A DNA stretch of 21,688 bases from an uncultured Ruminococcus sp. (GTDB taxonomy: Bacteria > Bacillota > Clostridia > Oscillospirales > CAG-272), in assembly GCA_902782785.1 (NCBI GenBank), contig CACZOH010000019.1:1-21688 (forward strand). Reading direction: 5' to 3'. Below are positions 1-8,421 of the stretch, one piece after another; position 1 is the stretch's first letter, and each line of letters begins with the position of its first letter. The notes beneath the pieces were generated by a model. It did not search any database, was not told the origin of the DNA, and worked only from the letters and a program-made list of their open reading frames with translations. Made by a program: the position numbers and the translations under genes.

Positions 1-1508
1 TCTATGCCCGTGTAATCGCCGAGCCCGAGCTGCTTGCAGTATTTGTTCAGCGTGTCGATACCCGTAAGCCTGCCCGTTTCGTAGAAATAATAGTTGCAAG
101 AAACGCCTATCGCGTCTATCAGCTCAAGCTCTCCGTGACCGTCTCTTTTCCAGCACCACGGCTGATAGTCGGGGTAGAATTTATACTGTCCCGTGTCGTT
201 TATCCTCGTATTCGGCGTTATGGTCCTGCTCATAAGCGCCGCTATCGTCGTGGCTAACTTGAAAGTGGAGCCGGGCTGATAAGTACCGGACAGTGACCTG
301 TCGAAAAGCGGCTTTGCGGGATCTGCCGCAAGCGTATTGTAATCCTTTGAAAACGTTGTGAGATCGTACGTCGGATACGACGCGAGCGCAAGCACCTGCC
401 CGGTTTTGACGGACGTCACGGTCAGCGCGCCGCTGTCCGCCTTTTCGCCGGAATTCTGTCTTCCGGACGCTATGCCCTCCGCGCGCACCTTTTTTACCTG
501 CTCCTCAAGCGCTTTTTCAGCCGCCTCCTGCAGGTTTATGTCTATCGTAAGATATACGTTCTTGCCGGGGACCGCCTCTTTCTTCACGTAAGTGTCGACT
601 ACGCTGCCGTAATCGTCCTCCACGTAGACGGTAATGCCGTTCTCTCCGCGCAGTATATCCTCAAACGCCGCCTCGGCGCCGTTCAAGCCAATGACCGCGT
701 CGTAGGAGTAGCCTTTTGCAAGATACTCCTCCATTTTGTTTTCGGGTATCTTGCCGACTCTGCCTATGATGTTGGAACCGACGCCCGGCGTGCCGTAAAC
801 TCTCTCATATTCTTTTTTTATTGTTATGCCCTTGCACCCGCTTTCAAGCACGGCGGTCGCAAGCCGCAGATCAATGCCCGATAAGAGCGTATACGGGTTT
901 CCCGGGGCGAAATCCGTCGCCTCAAGGCTGTATAAAAGCCTTATCAGTTTATCCTCGGTGTCGTTATCGTATATATGCTCGCCGTCTTTGTCAAGCAGCT
1001 TGTAATCCTTCAGAAGCTCCTCGTACAGATCGATGCACGAGACGCCGGATTTTATGTTGTGGTAGAGTAAGAACCTGTACATCCTGTTCTTCGCCGTCTG
1101 CGACGAGAGCGCTTCTTCGTCGTATTCTATATGCGGGTACGTACCGGTCACGGGCATTATCGTCTCCGCCTCATACCCGTTTTTCGCAAGTACGGATATG
1201 ACGGAGGAAAGCGCCTCGTTCTTCTCCGTTATACCGGACGGCGTTGAGGCGTAGTCGAGCTGGAGCACCTCCGTATAATCGTTCGTTACGAGCGGCACTC
1301 CGTTTCTGTCGTATATCTCGCCGCGAAGCGACTGCACGACGACCTCGCGCTCGTGCGTCAGCGTCATCGTCCTGACGTATCTGTCCGTTCCCGTTATCTG
1401 GATGTTTACGAGTTTTATGAGGAAGAACACGCACGCCGCGGCGTAAAGTATATACAGCGGTATATATCTGATATTGAATTTTCTTTGTTTCAGATTGTTG
1501 TTCTGCAT
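1..1508 (-). CDS. mrdA: Penicillin-binding protein 2 (elongasome transpeptidase), 3' end outside window
   Basis: Class B penicillin-binding protein that cross-links peptidoglycan during cell elongation; the partner of MreBCD and RodA at the membrane. About 502 residues are visible. A short cytoplasmic N-terminus is followed by one membrane anchor (about residues 14-34), then the PBP dimerisation region beginning with the LRGEIYDRNG motif (61-70). The transpeptidase domain carries the active-site box GSTFK (Ser414) and a downstream SCN motif. The KTG motif would lie past the window edge. The ATG at 1508 is chosen because AAGGTGA lies just upstream, overlapping the mreD stop; mreD ends 4 bases before this gene. 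It is the last visible gene of the U32-dut-maf-mreBCD operon. Identity as PBP2 is secure from the motifs and from the mreD neighbour; the C-terminal length cannot be judged. Confidence 0.93.
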   Translation of the reverse strand, partial: MQNNNLKQRKFNIRYIPLYILYAAACVFFLIKLVNIQITGTDRYVRTMTLTHEREVVVQSLRGEIYDRNGVPLVTNDYTEVLQLDYASTPSGITEKNEALSSVISVLAKNGYEAETIMPVTGTYPHIEYDEEALSSQTAKNRMYRFLLYHNIKSGVSCIDLYEELLKDYKLLDKDGEHIYDNDTEDKLIRLLYSLEATDFAPGNPYTLLSGIDLRLATAVLESGCKGITIKKEYERVYGTPGVGSNIIGRVGKIPENKMEEYLAKGYSYDAVIGLNGAEAAFEDILRGENGITVYVEDDYGSVVDTYVKKEAVPGKNVYLTIDINLQEAAEKALEEQVKKVRAEGIASGRQNSGEKADSGALTVTSVKTGQVLALASYPTYDLTTFSKDYNTLAADPAKPLFDRSLSGTYQPGSTFKLATTIAALMSRTITPNTRINDTGQYKFYPDYQPWCWKRDGHGELELIDAIGVSCNYYFYETGRLTGIDTLNKYCKQLGLGDYTGI

Positions 1509-1512
1509 TGTT

Positions 1513-2043
1513 TCACCTTTTCAGCTTTGACTCTCTGCCGTATCTGAAAATACGGTAGTGAAGCGCAGTGAGCAAAAACACGGGAAGAAGTATCACCGTT
1601 CCGTATAAAAGCTGCGGAAGCGCAGTCTTAACGAGCGCGGAGCCGAACGCGGCGCCCGACGCAGCAAGTATTACCGCGGTCTTCAGCGCGCCGACCGTCA
1701 GCGCCGCTGCGCCCGATATCAGCGCGGGAAGTATCTTTTTTCTGAAAACGAGCCTTGACAGGACTATCGAAAGCGCCGCCGCGAGAAGGAACAGAAACGG
1801 GGAAAGCGTGAATCTGTCTCCGCCCACCGTGTCAAGCAGAAAGCCCGCGCACACGGCTATGATACAGCTCACGCGCTCGTCCTCACAGCAGGCTATGCAG
1901 ACCACCGCGCAAAGCGTAAGCTCGGGTATCACGCCGAACAGACGCAGATGCGGAAAAACGCTGCACTGCAATATTACGGACAGGGCGGCGTATACCGACG
2001 TCAATATCACCCGCAGTACCGCGGCAAAGCTCACACGCTGCAC
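1513..2043 (-). CDS. mreD: Rod shape-determining membrane protein MreD
   Basis: Small polytopic membrane protein of the cell-elongation complex, placed as usual between mreC and mrdA. The 176 residues are almost entirely hydrophobic, with about five or six predicted membrane segments (for example around 10-28, 32-50, 75-97, 103-125 and 137-160), a typical MreD length and layout. MreD sequences are poorly conserved, so the call rests on gene order plus topology. The start is GTG at 2043, supported by GGAGG eight bases upstream; that SD sits over the mreC stop codon, which points to translational coupling. The 3' end carries the SD of mrdA. Confidence 0.88.
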   Translation of the reverse strand: MQRVSFAAVLRVILTSVYAALSVILQCSVFPHLRLFGVIPELTLCAVVCIACCEDERVSCIIAVCAGFLLDTVGGDRFTLSPFLFLLAAALSIVLSRLVFRKKILPALISGAAALTVGALKTAVILAASGAAFGSALVKTALPQLLYGTVILLPVFLLTALHYRIFRYGRESKLKR

Positions 2044-2046
2044 GTC

Positions 2047-2889
2047 TCAATCCTCCACGTATTTTTCATATGAGGTTATGACGGTAATGGAATTGAGCCC
2101 GGATATCTCAGCGTACGGCTTTACTATCGCGTATTTCGTTCTCAGACTCTCGTCGTATTTCACCTCCGTGACGGTGCCGATTATAAGCCCTCTCGGATAA
2201 ACGGAGCCTACGCCGGAGGTCAGCACTCTGTCACCCACGGCGACGTCCGCGTCGCTCTGAAGATATGACAGACGGCAGAGACCGAGCAGCTCAAGCTCGT
2301 AATCTCCCACGACTATACCCGACGCGCGGCTTCTTTCCACGTACGCGCCGACGGACGAGTTCATCTCAATTATCGAGCACGCCTTGGACCACGTCGCGCC
2401 CGCGTCCGTTATCCTGCCTATAAGTCCCGAGTTTGACGAGATTATCGGCATATCCCTGTCTATACCGTTGTTTCTGCCGCGCCCGAGGGTAAAAACCGTC
2501 ATATAGTTTCCGTCCTCGCGCCCGACTATGTCAGCGATCTCGAATTTATAGTCGAGATGCTCTTCCTTGACCTCGAGCATACGGCGCAGCTCGTCGTTTT
2601 CCGCGCGTATCGCCTGAGCGGACTGCACCTCGTCGATCATGCCGTTTATCTGTTCCTTAAGCTCCTCGTTTTCCTTTTTGAGCCTGTCGAACTCCGTTAT
2701 GTACGATGCGTATCCGTCTATCGCTCTGCCGACCGCGTCGGACAGCTTCTGCACCGGTACGGTGACGTAGTGAAGCGCCGTTTTTATATATGAAGAATAG
2801 CCGAGAAAGCTCATTGCCGTGAATACGACGGCGATGCTCGCCGCGACTATGAGCGTTATTATGAAAAATTTGCTTTTAAAGAATTTCAT
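2047..2889 (-). CDS. mreC: Rod shape-determining protein MreC
   Basis: Bitopic protein that organises the elongasome outside the membrane and bridges MreB/MreD to the penicillin-binding proteins. The 280-residue length is typical. An N-terminal membrane anchor (about residues 8-28) is followed by a coiled coil (about 60-110, rich in Lys, Glu and Leu). After that comes the beta-rich MreC core, with family-like stretches such as GLIGRI and the late TSGVGSVYPRGLIIGTV region. The ATG at 2889 has only a weak purine-rich stretch upstream, 18 bases after the mreB-like stop, so its translation probably depends on the upstream gene. It sits directly between mreB and mreD in the expected order. Confidence 0.93.
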   Translation of the reverse strand: MKFFKSKFFIITLIVAASIAVVFTAMSFLGYSSYIKTALHYVTVPVQKLSDAVGRAIDGYASYITEFDRLKKENEELKEQINGMIDEVQSAQAIRAENDELRRMLEVKEEHLDYKFEIADIVGREDGNYMTVFTLGRGRNNGIDRDMPIISSNSGLIGRITDAGATWSKACSIIEMNSSVGAYVERSRASGIVVGDYELELLGLCRLSYLQSDADVAVGDRVLTSGVGSVYPRGLIIGTVTEVKYDESLRTKYAIVKPYAEISGLNSITVITSYEKYVED

Positions 2890-2907
2890 ATCCGTAAAAC
2901 TCAGCTT

Positions 2908-3921
2908 TTAGTATTCTTCTCCCTCGGAGACGACCTGCAGAAACTCGCCCGCCGACGCTATTATCTTCTCTGTTCCGCGTATCACGCAAAGCGACGGTTC
3001 GTCCGCAACGGTCACGGGCATGGACAGCTTTTCGGAAAAATATCTGTCAAGTCCGGGAAGAGACGCCGTTCCGCCGCAGAGCGTCATACCGCTTTCAAAC
3101 ACGTCGGAGCTGATCTGCGGAGGTATATGCTCAAGCACGCTTTTTATGTGCTCCGTTATCCTGTCGAGGACCTCGCTCATCGCCTCGCGCACCTCGGAGG
3201 AGCGGAGTATCACGCGCACGACCTGCCCCGTAAGCATATTCCTGCCGCATACGCCGTAATCTCCCGACTCTGTCAGTCTGTGTGCGGAGCCCGCGGCGAG
3301 CTTTATCTGCTCCGCCGTCTGCGGACCTATAACGACGTTATAGCTGTCCTTTACGTAGCGGGCTATCGCCTCGTCAAGATCGTCGCCGCCTACGCGCGCC
3401 GTGCCCGCGCTCGCAATTCCGCGGAAAACTATTACGGAGGTCTCCGTATTGCCGCCGCCTATATCGCATATAAGGCGGCCCTTTGTATTGAGAACGTCGA
3501 CGCCGCAGCCTGCCGCCGCCGCCATCGGCTGTTTTATGACCATGAATATATCGCGCCCGCCCGACGCGGCTACGCACACGTTTTCAAACGCGTTGCGCTC
3601 AACCTCCGTTATGCCGTAAGGCACGGAGACCGCTATCTTCGGTCTTGAGATCGCGCCGCGCAGACCCTTGTCAGAAAGTATCGCGGAGAGCATTTCAACG
3701 GAGTCCTCAAAATTCGCTATGACTCCCGCGCGAAGCGGTCTTATCGCGTCCTTGTCCGCGGGCGTCCTGCCGAGCATACGCTTCGCCTTTTCTCCGTAGC
3801 ACAAAAGCTCCCTTTCGGATGAAAAAGCCGCGGCGGTCGGCTCGTTATACACGAGTCCTCTGCCCTTTACGCATATCCGCAGACTCGAGGTGCCAAGATC
3901 TATTCCCGTTTTTCTGTCCAT
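2908..3921 (-). CDS. mreB: MreB-family actin homologue with altered active-site motif
   Basis: Bacterial actin that guides peptidoglycan synthesis along the cell wall. The 337 residues align along their length with MreB: phosphate-1 motif DLGTSS (8-13), phosphate-2 motif DIGGGNTE (153-160), the RVGGDDLDEAI stretch (about 176-186) and an adenosine motif near GGTASLPGLD (283-292). Oddities: the very conserved MreB string IEEPMAAAIGAG reads IKQPMAAAAGCG here (129-140), putting Gln131 where MreB normally has the Glu needed for ATP hydrolysis. The adenosine motif has GGTAS in place of GGGA. Start ATG with GGAGG six bases upstream. It lies between maf and mreC in the standard order, so it is likely the shape-determining copy, though a divergent paralogue is possible. 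Confidence 0.9.
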   Translation of the reverse strand: MDRKTGIDLGTSSLRICVKGRGLVYNEPTAAAFSSERELLCYGEKAKRMLGRTPADKDAIRPLRAGVIANFEDSVEMLSAILSDKGLRGAISRPKIAVSVPYGITEVERNAFENVCVAASGGRDIFMVIKQPMAAAAGCGVDVLNTKGRLICDIGGGNTETSVIVFRGIASAGTARVGGDDLDEAIARYVKDSYNVVIGPQTAEQIKLAAGSAHRLTESGDYGVCGRNMLTGQVVRVILRSSEVREAMSEVLDRITEHIKSVLEHIPPQISSDVFESGMTLCGGTASLPGLDRYFSEKLSMPVTVADEPSLCVIRGTEKIIASAGEFLQVVSEGEEY

Positions 3922-3933
3922 TTATAACCTCCG

Positions 3934-4512
3934 TCAACCGATAACGGATATACCGAAATCATCGTACAAATGCTCGCACACAAGGCATATCGGAAGCCCG
4001 ACGACGTTGTGGAAGCTGCCGTCGAGACGCTGTACGAAAATACTGCCGAGCTCCTGAACGGCGTACGCTCCCGCCTTGTCCCTCGGTTCTCCCGTGGCGA
4101 TATACGCCTTTATCTCCGCCTTGCCTATTTTTCTCATCCTCACGTGGGTCACATCGTAATCCATCACGAGTCTGCCGTTTTTCTGCATCGCTATGCCGGT
4201 ATATACCTCGTGCCAGCCGTCCGACAGAAGCGTAAGCATACGCTCCGCGTCGTCGTCGTCCTTCGGCTTGCCGAAGACCTCGCCGTTCCTGCATACGACC
4301 GTGTCCGCGGCTAATATAAGCCGTGCGTCGCCGGTCTTATCACATACTGCGCGGAGCTTGCGCGAGGCGAGACCCATCGTAAGCTCAGCCGCGGTCACGC
4401 TTTTTACGGGCGTTTCATCCGCGTCGGCGCTTACCACCTCAAAGGGTATGCCCGCGGCTCTCAGTATTTCGCTCCTCCTCGGAGATTTTGACGCCAAAAC
4501 GATAGTTTCCAT
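3934..4512 (-). CDS. maf: Maf-family nucleotide pyrophosphatase
   Basis: Cytoplasmic house-cleaning enzyme that hydrolyses non-canonical or excess nucleoside triphosphates to monophosphates; Maf proteins are also linked to septum inhibition. The 192-residue length fits. Family motifs are visible: ASKSPRRSEIL at the N-terminus (7-17, the substrate-binding loop), AADTVV (about 68-73) with the catalytic-region Asp, GKPKDDDDAERML (about 81-93), and AGAYAVQELGSIFV (about 147-160). The ATG at 4512 follows AGGTGA closely and overlaps the dut stop region. Its place directly before mreB matches the common maf-mreB order of Firmicutes. Confidence 0.94.
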   Translation of the reverse strand: METIVLASKSPRRSEILRAAGIPFEVVSADADETPVKSVTAAELTMGLASRKLRAVCDKTGDARLILAADTVVCRNGEVFGKPKDDDDAERMLTLLSDGWHEVYTGIAMQKNGRLVMDYDVTHVRMRKIGKAEIKAYIATGEPRDKAGAYAVQELGSIFVQRLDGSFHNVVGLPICLVCEHLYDDFGISVIG

Positions 4513-4515
4513 ATT

Positions 4516-4956
4516 TCACCTGCTCCCCGTCGAGCCGAAGCCGCCTTCGCCGCGCTCCGTCTCCGACAACTGCTCCGACAATTCAAATTCCGCGCGTATC
4601 ACGGGCAAAAACATAAGCTGCGCTATCCTCTCTCCGTCTTCTATAGTGTAATCCTTATCGGAAAGATTGACGACGGAAACGAAAATCTCCCCTCTGTAAT
4701 CCGGGTCGACCACGCCTATTCCGTTTGCAAGCGCTATGCCGTGCTTTGCGGAAAGTCCGCTCCTTGCGCATATGACCGCCGCGGCATTTTCGTTCTCATA
4801 TTCTATCGCTATGCCCGTAGGTATCTTCGCGCGCGCTCCGGCGCATACCGTAAACGGCTCGTCAAGGCAGGCGTAAAGGTCCGCCGCCGCGGAGTTTTCC
4901 GTCTGATAAACGGGGATCCTCGCTTTTTCTCTCAGTTTTTTTATCTTTGTTTTCAT
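4516..4956 (-). CDS. dut: dUTP diphosphatase (dUTPase)
   Basis: Hydrolyses dUTP to dUMP and pyrophosphate, keeping uracil out of DNA and supplying dUMP for thymidylate synthesis; a homotrimer in the cytoplasm. The 146 residues show all five trimeric dUTPase motifs in order: AAADLYA (about 23-29), ARSGLSAKHGI (about 64-74), NGIGVVDPDYRGEI (about 78-91, with the catalytic Asp), DGERIAQLMF (about 107-116) and the C-terminal P-loop-like RGEGGFGSTG (about 135-144). The ATG follows the U32 stop codon by a single base (TGATATG), so translation is probably coupled to the upstream gene; no strong separate SD is seen. Confidence 0.96.
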   Translation of the reverse strand: MKTKIKKLREKARIPVYQTENSAAADLYACLDEPFTVCAGARAKIPTGIAIEYENENAAAVICARSGLSAKHGIALANGIGVVDPDYRGEIFVSVVNLSDKDYTIEDGERIAQLMFLPVIRAEFELSEQLSETERGEGGFGSTGSR

Positions 4957-4957
4957 A

Positions 4958-7060
4958 TCACATTCTCTTTATTCTGCCCTCGGGCAGGGATTTGTTTTTA
5001 TATGCGTCTATGATCGAGGACGCCTGCTCCGCGGTCTCGTCCGTGAAGAAGAAATGGAGATCGCCCACGGCTCCGCCCGACACGACGTCTATCTTGTCCG
5101 CCATATACACCGGCACGGGGTTGTATACCGTGTTTCTGTGTATGAACTCGCGGCAGACGGGTATGTTTTCTCCCGTCCTGTCCTTGAAATAGCGGAACTG
5201 TCCGTCTCCGCACGCCTCGCATTTTTTCAGCGTTTCCTTCGTTTCGTTCATGTCGCGTATCACGCACTTTTCAAGCACCGCCGCGGGCAGCTTGCCGTAG
5301 ACCGCCGCGCCCGTCCTGATCGGGGAGGCGGATGAAAGCGCTTTCATCTGCGGTATGTTCAGCTCCGGCGAGATGATGACCGACGACAGCCCCTCTGCGG
5401 CGAGCACCTCCGCGGTCCTTGAATTATATACGTTCAGATGAAGTCCGCCGTGGACCTGGAAGCCGTATTTCAGCGCCAGACGCATGGTCCCGACGTTTGA
5501 CACCATAACGTTTTTGACGCCGCAGAGCTTTACTCTTATCAGCATTTCCTCAAGCAGGGTGTATTCGTGCTGCATAACAACGGGCGGAAGCTCAACGCCG
5601 TCCGTCACGTCGCGAACAGCCATCTGCGCGTTCAGATACTCGTCTATCGGCAGATAAATGTGGGAAAAGCTGCCCAAAAAAGTGCGCGGCGGCATACCCT
5701 TGCTTCTTACGAAATGGATTATGAGAGAACTGCCGTCCGACGGCTTCTCCGTCTCGCGCACGGTCTCGTAATAAGGCGCCGCCGTGCGCTCGGGATAACG
5801 CTTTGTCTTTACCTGAAGCTTTTCCTCAAGCCTTTCCGCCGCCGTGCGACGCAGTGAGTTTACGGCGGACACGGGGAGCGACAGCCCCTCGTCAAGGTGC
5901 AGGGAGAACGACGCGGGATCGACGCAGAACGGAGTGTTTCCGAGTCTGCACAGATTTTTAACGACGTCCTCCTTCGTTAAAGGCGACGTAACCGCCGACG
6001 CGGGTATGTCTCCGTAGACCGTGGCGGACGCGCCCTTTGCGGACAGCGTCAGCTCAGATACGGCGCCCGCTCTTATATCCGCCTTTACGGATACGGGCAC
6101 GCGGCGTCTTGCGGCGCGGAGCTCGCCCTTTATCTTCTCCGCCTCGGCGGCGCTGTTTTCTTTATCCTTTTCCGTACGCACGCCGAGCATTTCGGAGCCG
6201 GGTCTGCCTTTGTAATACGAATCCGTAAAGCCGCTTCTGCAGAATATGCGCGACAGCTCCGCGATCTCCTCGTCGGTGGCGTTCCTCCCCTCGTCTATCA
6301 GGCGTCTGTATATCCTGCCGACGCCGTAAACGTACTCGGGAGAACGCATCCTGCCCTCTACCTTGAGGCTCGTAACGCCCGATCCGCATATGCGCTCCAT
6401 ATGCGGGGCAAGGCAGTTGTCCTTGAGCGAAAGTCTGAAGTTTCCGTCAATATCCGGCAGGCGGCAGGGCTGAGCGCATTCGCCTCTGTTGCCGCTTCTG
6501 CCGCCCATATAAGCGGAAAGCTCGCACATTCCGGACGTGCAGACGCAGAGCGCGCCGTGGACGAAGGTCTCGTATTCAATATCGGGATATTCTTTCATTA
6601 TCCTGTCCGTGTCGTCCGCGCTGCATTCGCGGGCGAGGACCACGCGGGAAAAGCCTCTTGACGCAAACAGCTTCGCCCCCTCGGCGTTATGTACGGAGCA
6701 CTGCGTGCTCGCGTGGAGCTTGAGATCGGGAAAACGCTTATGCACCGCGGCGGCGTAGCCCGGGTCGGTGACGATCAGCGCGTCAATATCGTTCAGATAC
6801 AGAAATTCCGCAAAACGGAGCGCCAGAGCCATCTCGCGGTCGAGGATCAGCGTGTTCGTCGCCGCAAAAACGCTTACGCCGAAGAAATGCGCTTTTTTCA
6901 CCGCCTCCGCTATCTGCTCGTTCGTAAAGTTTTCCGCGCCCAGTCTCGCGTTGAAATTCTTCCCTCCGAGGTATATTTCCTCCGCTCCCGCGGACAGCGC
7001 CGCCTCAAAGCACTCCGTGTCGCCCGCGGGCAGAAGAAGTTTGGGTTTATTATCCGTCAT
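4958..7060 (-). CDS. U32 family protein (peptidase U32 / RlhA-like RNA hydroxylation enzyme)
   Basis: Member of family U32, historically called collagenase-like peptidases; studied members (RlhA, TrhP) act in hydroxylation of rRNA or tRNA pyrimidines and carry an Fe-S cluster. The protein is 700 residues from this start. The N-terminal half is the U32 barrel with KLLLPAGD at the start and the signature ETFVHGALCVCTSGMCELS (about 164-182). Cys172, Cys179, Cys195 and Cys199 are candidate cluster ligands. The C-terminal half resembles the extra region of long RlhA/YhbU-type proteins. The ATG at 7060 is preferred over an in-frame TTG 21 bases upstream because AGAAAGGA lies six bases before the ATG. 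It heads the dut-maf-mre operon. RNA hydroxylation is inferred from the family; the substrate cannot be told from sequence. Confidence 0.88.
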   Translation of the reverse strand: MTDNKPKLLLPAGDTECFEAALSAGAEEIYLGGKNFNARLGAENFTNEQIAEAVKKAHFFGVSVFAATNTLILDREMALALRFAEFLYLNDIDALIVTDPGYAAAVHKRFPDLKLHASTQCSVHNAEGAKLFASRGFSRVVLARECSADDTDRIMKEYPDIEYETFVHGALCVCTSGMCELSAYMGGRSGNRGECAQPCRLPDIDGNFRLSLKDNCLAPHMERICGSGVTSLKVEGRMRSPEYVYGVGRIYRRLIDEGRNATDEEIAELSRIFCRSGFTDSYYKGRPGSEMLGVRTEKDKENSAAEAEKIKGELRAARRRVPVSVKADIRAGAVSELTLSAKGASATVYGDIPASAVTSPLTKEDVVKNLCRLGNTPFCVDPASFSLHLDEGLSLPVSAVNSLRRTAAERLEEKLQVKTKRYPERTAAPYYETVRETEKPSDGSSLIIHFVRSKGMPPRTFLGSFSHIYLPIDEYLNAQMAVRDVTDGVELPPVVMQHEYTLLEEMLIRVKLCGVKNVMVSNVGTMRLALKYGFQVHGGLHLNVYNSRTAEVLAAEGLSSVIISPELNIPQMKALSSASPIRTGAAVYGKLPAAVLEKCVIRDMNETKETLKKCEACGDGQFRYFKDRTGENIPVCREFIHRNTVYNPVPVYMADKIDVVSGGAVGDLHFFFTDETAEQASSIIDAYKNKSLPEGRIKRM

Positions 7061-7110
7061 TTCCGGTCCTTTCTCACACAAATGCGTCTCAAAAAATTAA
7101 TACAAATCCG

Positions 7111-7139
7111 TTGAAAAGCGATTTTTGCGCCATTATAAT
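7111..7139 (+). promoter_or_regulatory. SigA-type promoter for the SanA/YdcF-like gene
   Basis: TTGAAA (7111-7116) and TATAAT (7134-7139) are separated by exactly 17 bases, close to SigA consensus. The element points toward the gene starting at 7235 and leaves a leader of about 90 bases. It lies in the 175-base divergent intergenic region. Confidence 0.7.
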
Positions 7140-7153
7140 ATTTATACAGAGTT

Positions 7154-7162
7154 ATTATATCA
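7154..7162 (-). promoter_or_regulatory. Probable extended -10 promoter for the U32-dut-maf-mre operon
   Basis: On the minus strand this reads TGATATAAT, a TGn-extended -10 element. No good -35 is seen 17 bases upstream, which extended -10 promoters can tolerate. It would start transcription near 7147, about 87 bases before the U32 ATG. Confidence 0.45.
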
Positions 7163-7234
7163 TATACGTGCGGGCATTTATATATTTTTTTGAAAATTTT
7201 TTAGCGTATACGGTAAATAAGAGAGGTTTTTTTG

Positions 7235-7912
7235 ATGAAAAAGAAAAAAAGAAGCTGCGCCCGCGTTGTCTTCGGCGTGCTCGCCGCTCTGATCGCGGTC
7301 CTTGCTCTGTTCTGCGTCGGCGTCAATATTTACATGACGGCGGAATACGGAAAATATATCGACGCAAATCAAAACGGCAAAAAATACGACTCTATACTGA
7401 TACTCGGCGCAAAGGTGTACGAGGGAGGCGGCGTTTCGCCGATACTGAAGGACAGACTCGACCGCGGTATAGAGCTTTATTTTGCGGGCGTGTCCGACAG
7501 GATAATAGTGAGCGGAGACCACGGACAACCGGATTACGACGAGGTGAACGCGATGAAAGCGTACTGCGTCGGTCGCGGCGTGCCGTCGGAGGCGGTTTTC
7601 ATGGACCACGCGGGCTTTTCCACGTATGACAGCGTAGTGCGGGCAAAGGAGATATTCGGCTGCGAAAGCGTTATGATAGTGACGCAGGAATACCACCTGT
7701 ACAGGGCGCTATACATAGCGAGATCAAAGGGGCTCGACTCTTACGGCTCGTCCGCTTCACTGAGGCAGTACGCGGGACAGGCGGTGCGCGACCTGCGCGA
7801 ATTTGCGGCGCGGGTCAAAGACGTCGGCTCTGTCATATTCAACGTGAAACCGGCGTATCTCGGAGAAAAGATCCCGATAACCGGCTCCGGCGACGCAACA
7901 AACGACAAATAA
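7235..7912 (+). CDS. DUF218 / SanA-YdcF-ElyC family membrane protein
   Basis: Envelope-associated protein of the DUF218 superfamily; relatives include SanA (vancomycin exclusion), ElyC and YdcF, but the biochemical activity is not settled. One N-terminal membrane segment (about residues 10-33) anchors a domain facing outward. Family landmarks: ILILGAKVYEGGGVSP (about 49-64), DRLDRGIELY, IIVSGDHGQPDYDE (about 91-104), GVPSEAVFMDHAGFSTYDS (about 117-135) and TQEYHLYRALYIA (about 151-163). The ATG at 7235 is chosen over TTG at 7232 because GAGAGG (7221-7226) then has an eight-base spacing. Single-gene unit behind the promoter at 7111. A role in envelope integrity is inferred from the family only. 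Confidence 0.85.
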   Translation: MKKKKRSCARVVFGVLAALIAVLALFCVGVNIYMTAEYGKYIDANQNGKKYDSILILGAKVYEGGGVSPILKDRLDRGIELYFAGVSDRIIVSGDHGQPDYDEVNAMKAYCVGRGVPSEAVFMDHAGFSTYDSVVRAKEIFGCESVMIVTQEYHLYRALYIARSKGLDSYGSSASLRQYAGQAVRDLREFAARVKDVGSVIFNVKPAYLGEKIPITGSGDATNDK

Positions 7913-7920
7913 ACGCATTT

Positions 7921-7958
7921 TTTATAAAAAACAGTAAAATTTACCGATTTTTTTTGCA
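7921..7958 (+). terminator. Weak A/T-rich hairpin after the DUF218 gene
   Basis: A run of A residues, a short palindrome GTAAAATTTAC and a following run of eight T residues form a possible weak intrinsic terminator just after the stop at 7912. The stem is AT-rich, so the call is tentative. Confidence 0.35.
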
Positions 7959-7966
7959 AAAACGCC

Positions 7967-7995
7967 TTGACATTAAGGCAAAATGACATTATAAT
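7967..7995 (+). promoter_or_regulatory. Perfect SigA promoter for the DUF1508 gene
   Basis: TTGACA (7967-7972), a 17-base spacer and TATAAT (7990-7995) match the consensus at every position. GCCTT and AAGGC flank the -35 as a small inverted repeat (7965-7980). Strong, probably constitutive transcription is expected. Confidence 0.85.
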
Positions 7996-8040
7996 ATAGG
8001 TACCATAAAAGCTTTTATAAAAAAAGAAAGGAAGAATACC

Positions 8041-8412
8041 ATGGGAAAATTCGTAATAAAAACAACAAAAGCCGGCTTCAAGTTCGACCTTAAAGCGGGC
8101 AACGGCGAGATCATAGCCTCCTCCGAGGTTTACAAGTCTCTCGCATCCTGCAAGAACGGCGTTGAGTCCGTCAGAAGAAACTCCGCAAAAGCGGGCGTTG
8201 AAGATCTTACCGTAGAGGGCGCTCCCGCTGTCAAGCACCCGAAATTCCAGGTCTATACCGACAAAGCGGGCGAATTCCGCTTCAGACTGAAAGCCACGAA
8301 CGGCGAGATAATCGCGGCGTCAGAGGGCTACAAGGCAAAAACAAGCTGCCTGAACGGCATCGAGTCGATCAAGAAGAACGCTCCCGAGGCTGAGGTCGTA
8401 ATGGCTGAATGA
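8041..8412 (+). CDS. Tandem DUF1508 (YegP-like, UPF0339) protein
   Basis: Small cytoplasmic protein of 123 residues made of two copies of the DUF1508 domain. Each has the pattern F-x-F-x-L-K-A-x-NGEIIA-x-SE-x-YK followed by a C-x-NG-(V/I)-ES-(V/I) turn: repeat 1 is about residues 3-50 and repeat 2 about 64-112. E. coli YegP has the same two-repeat build. The biochemical function of the family is unknown. The ATG follows AGAAAGGAAG (8025-8034) at good spacing, behind a perfect promoter and ahead of a strong terminator, so it is an isolated and probably highly expressed gene. No signal peptide or membrane segment. Confidence 0.9.
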   Translation: MGKFVIKTTKAGFKFDLKAGNGEIIASSEVYKSLASCKNGVESVRRNSAKAGVEDLTVEGAPAVKHPKFQVYTDKAGEFRFRLKATNGEIIAASEGYKAKTSCLNGIESIKKNAPEAEVVMAE

Positions 8413-8421
8413 TCAAATCAC

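Noticed and set aside
7061..7081. TTG start 21 bases upstream for the U32 protein
   Set aside because: The SD AGAAAGGA lies between this TTG and the ATG at 7060, so the ATG is the start.
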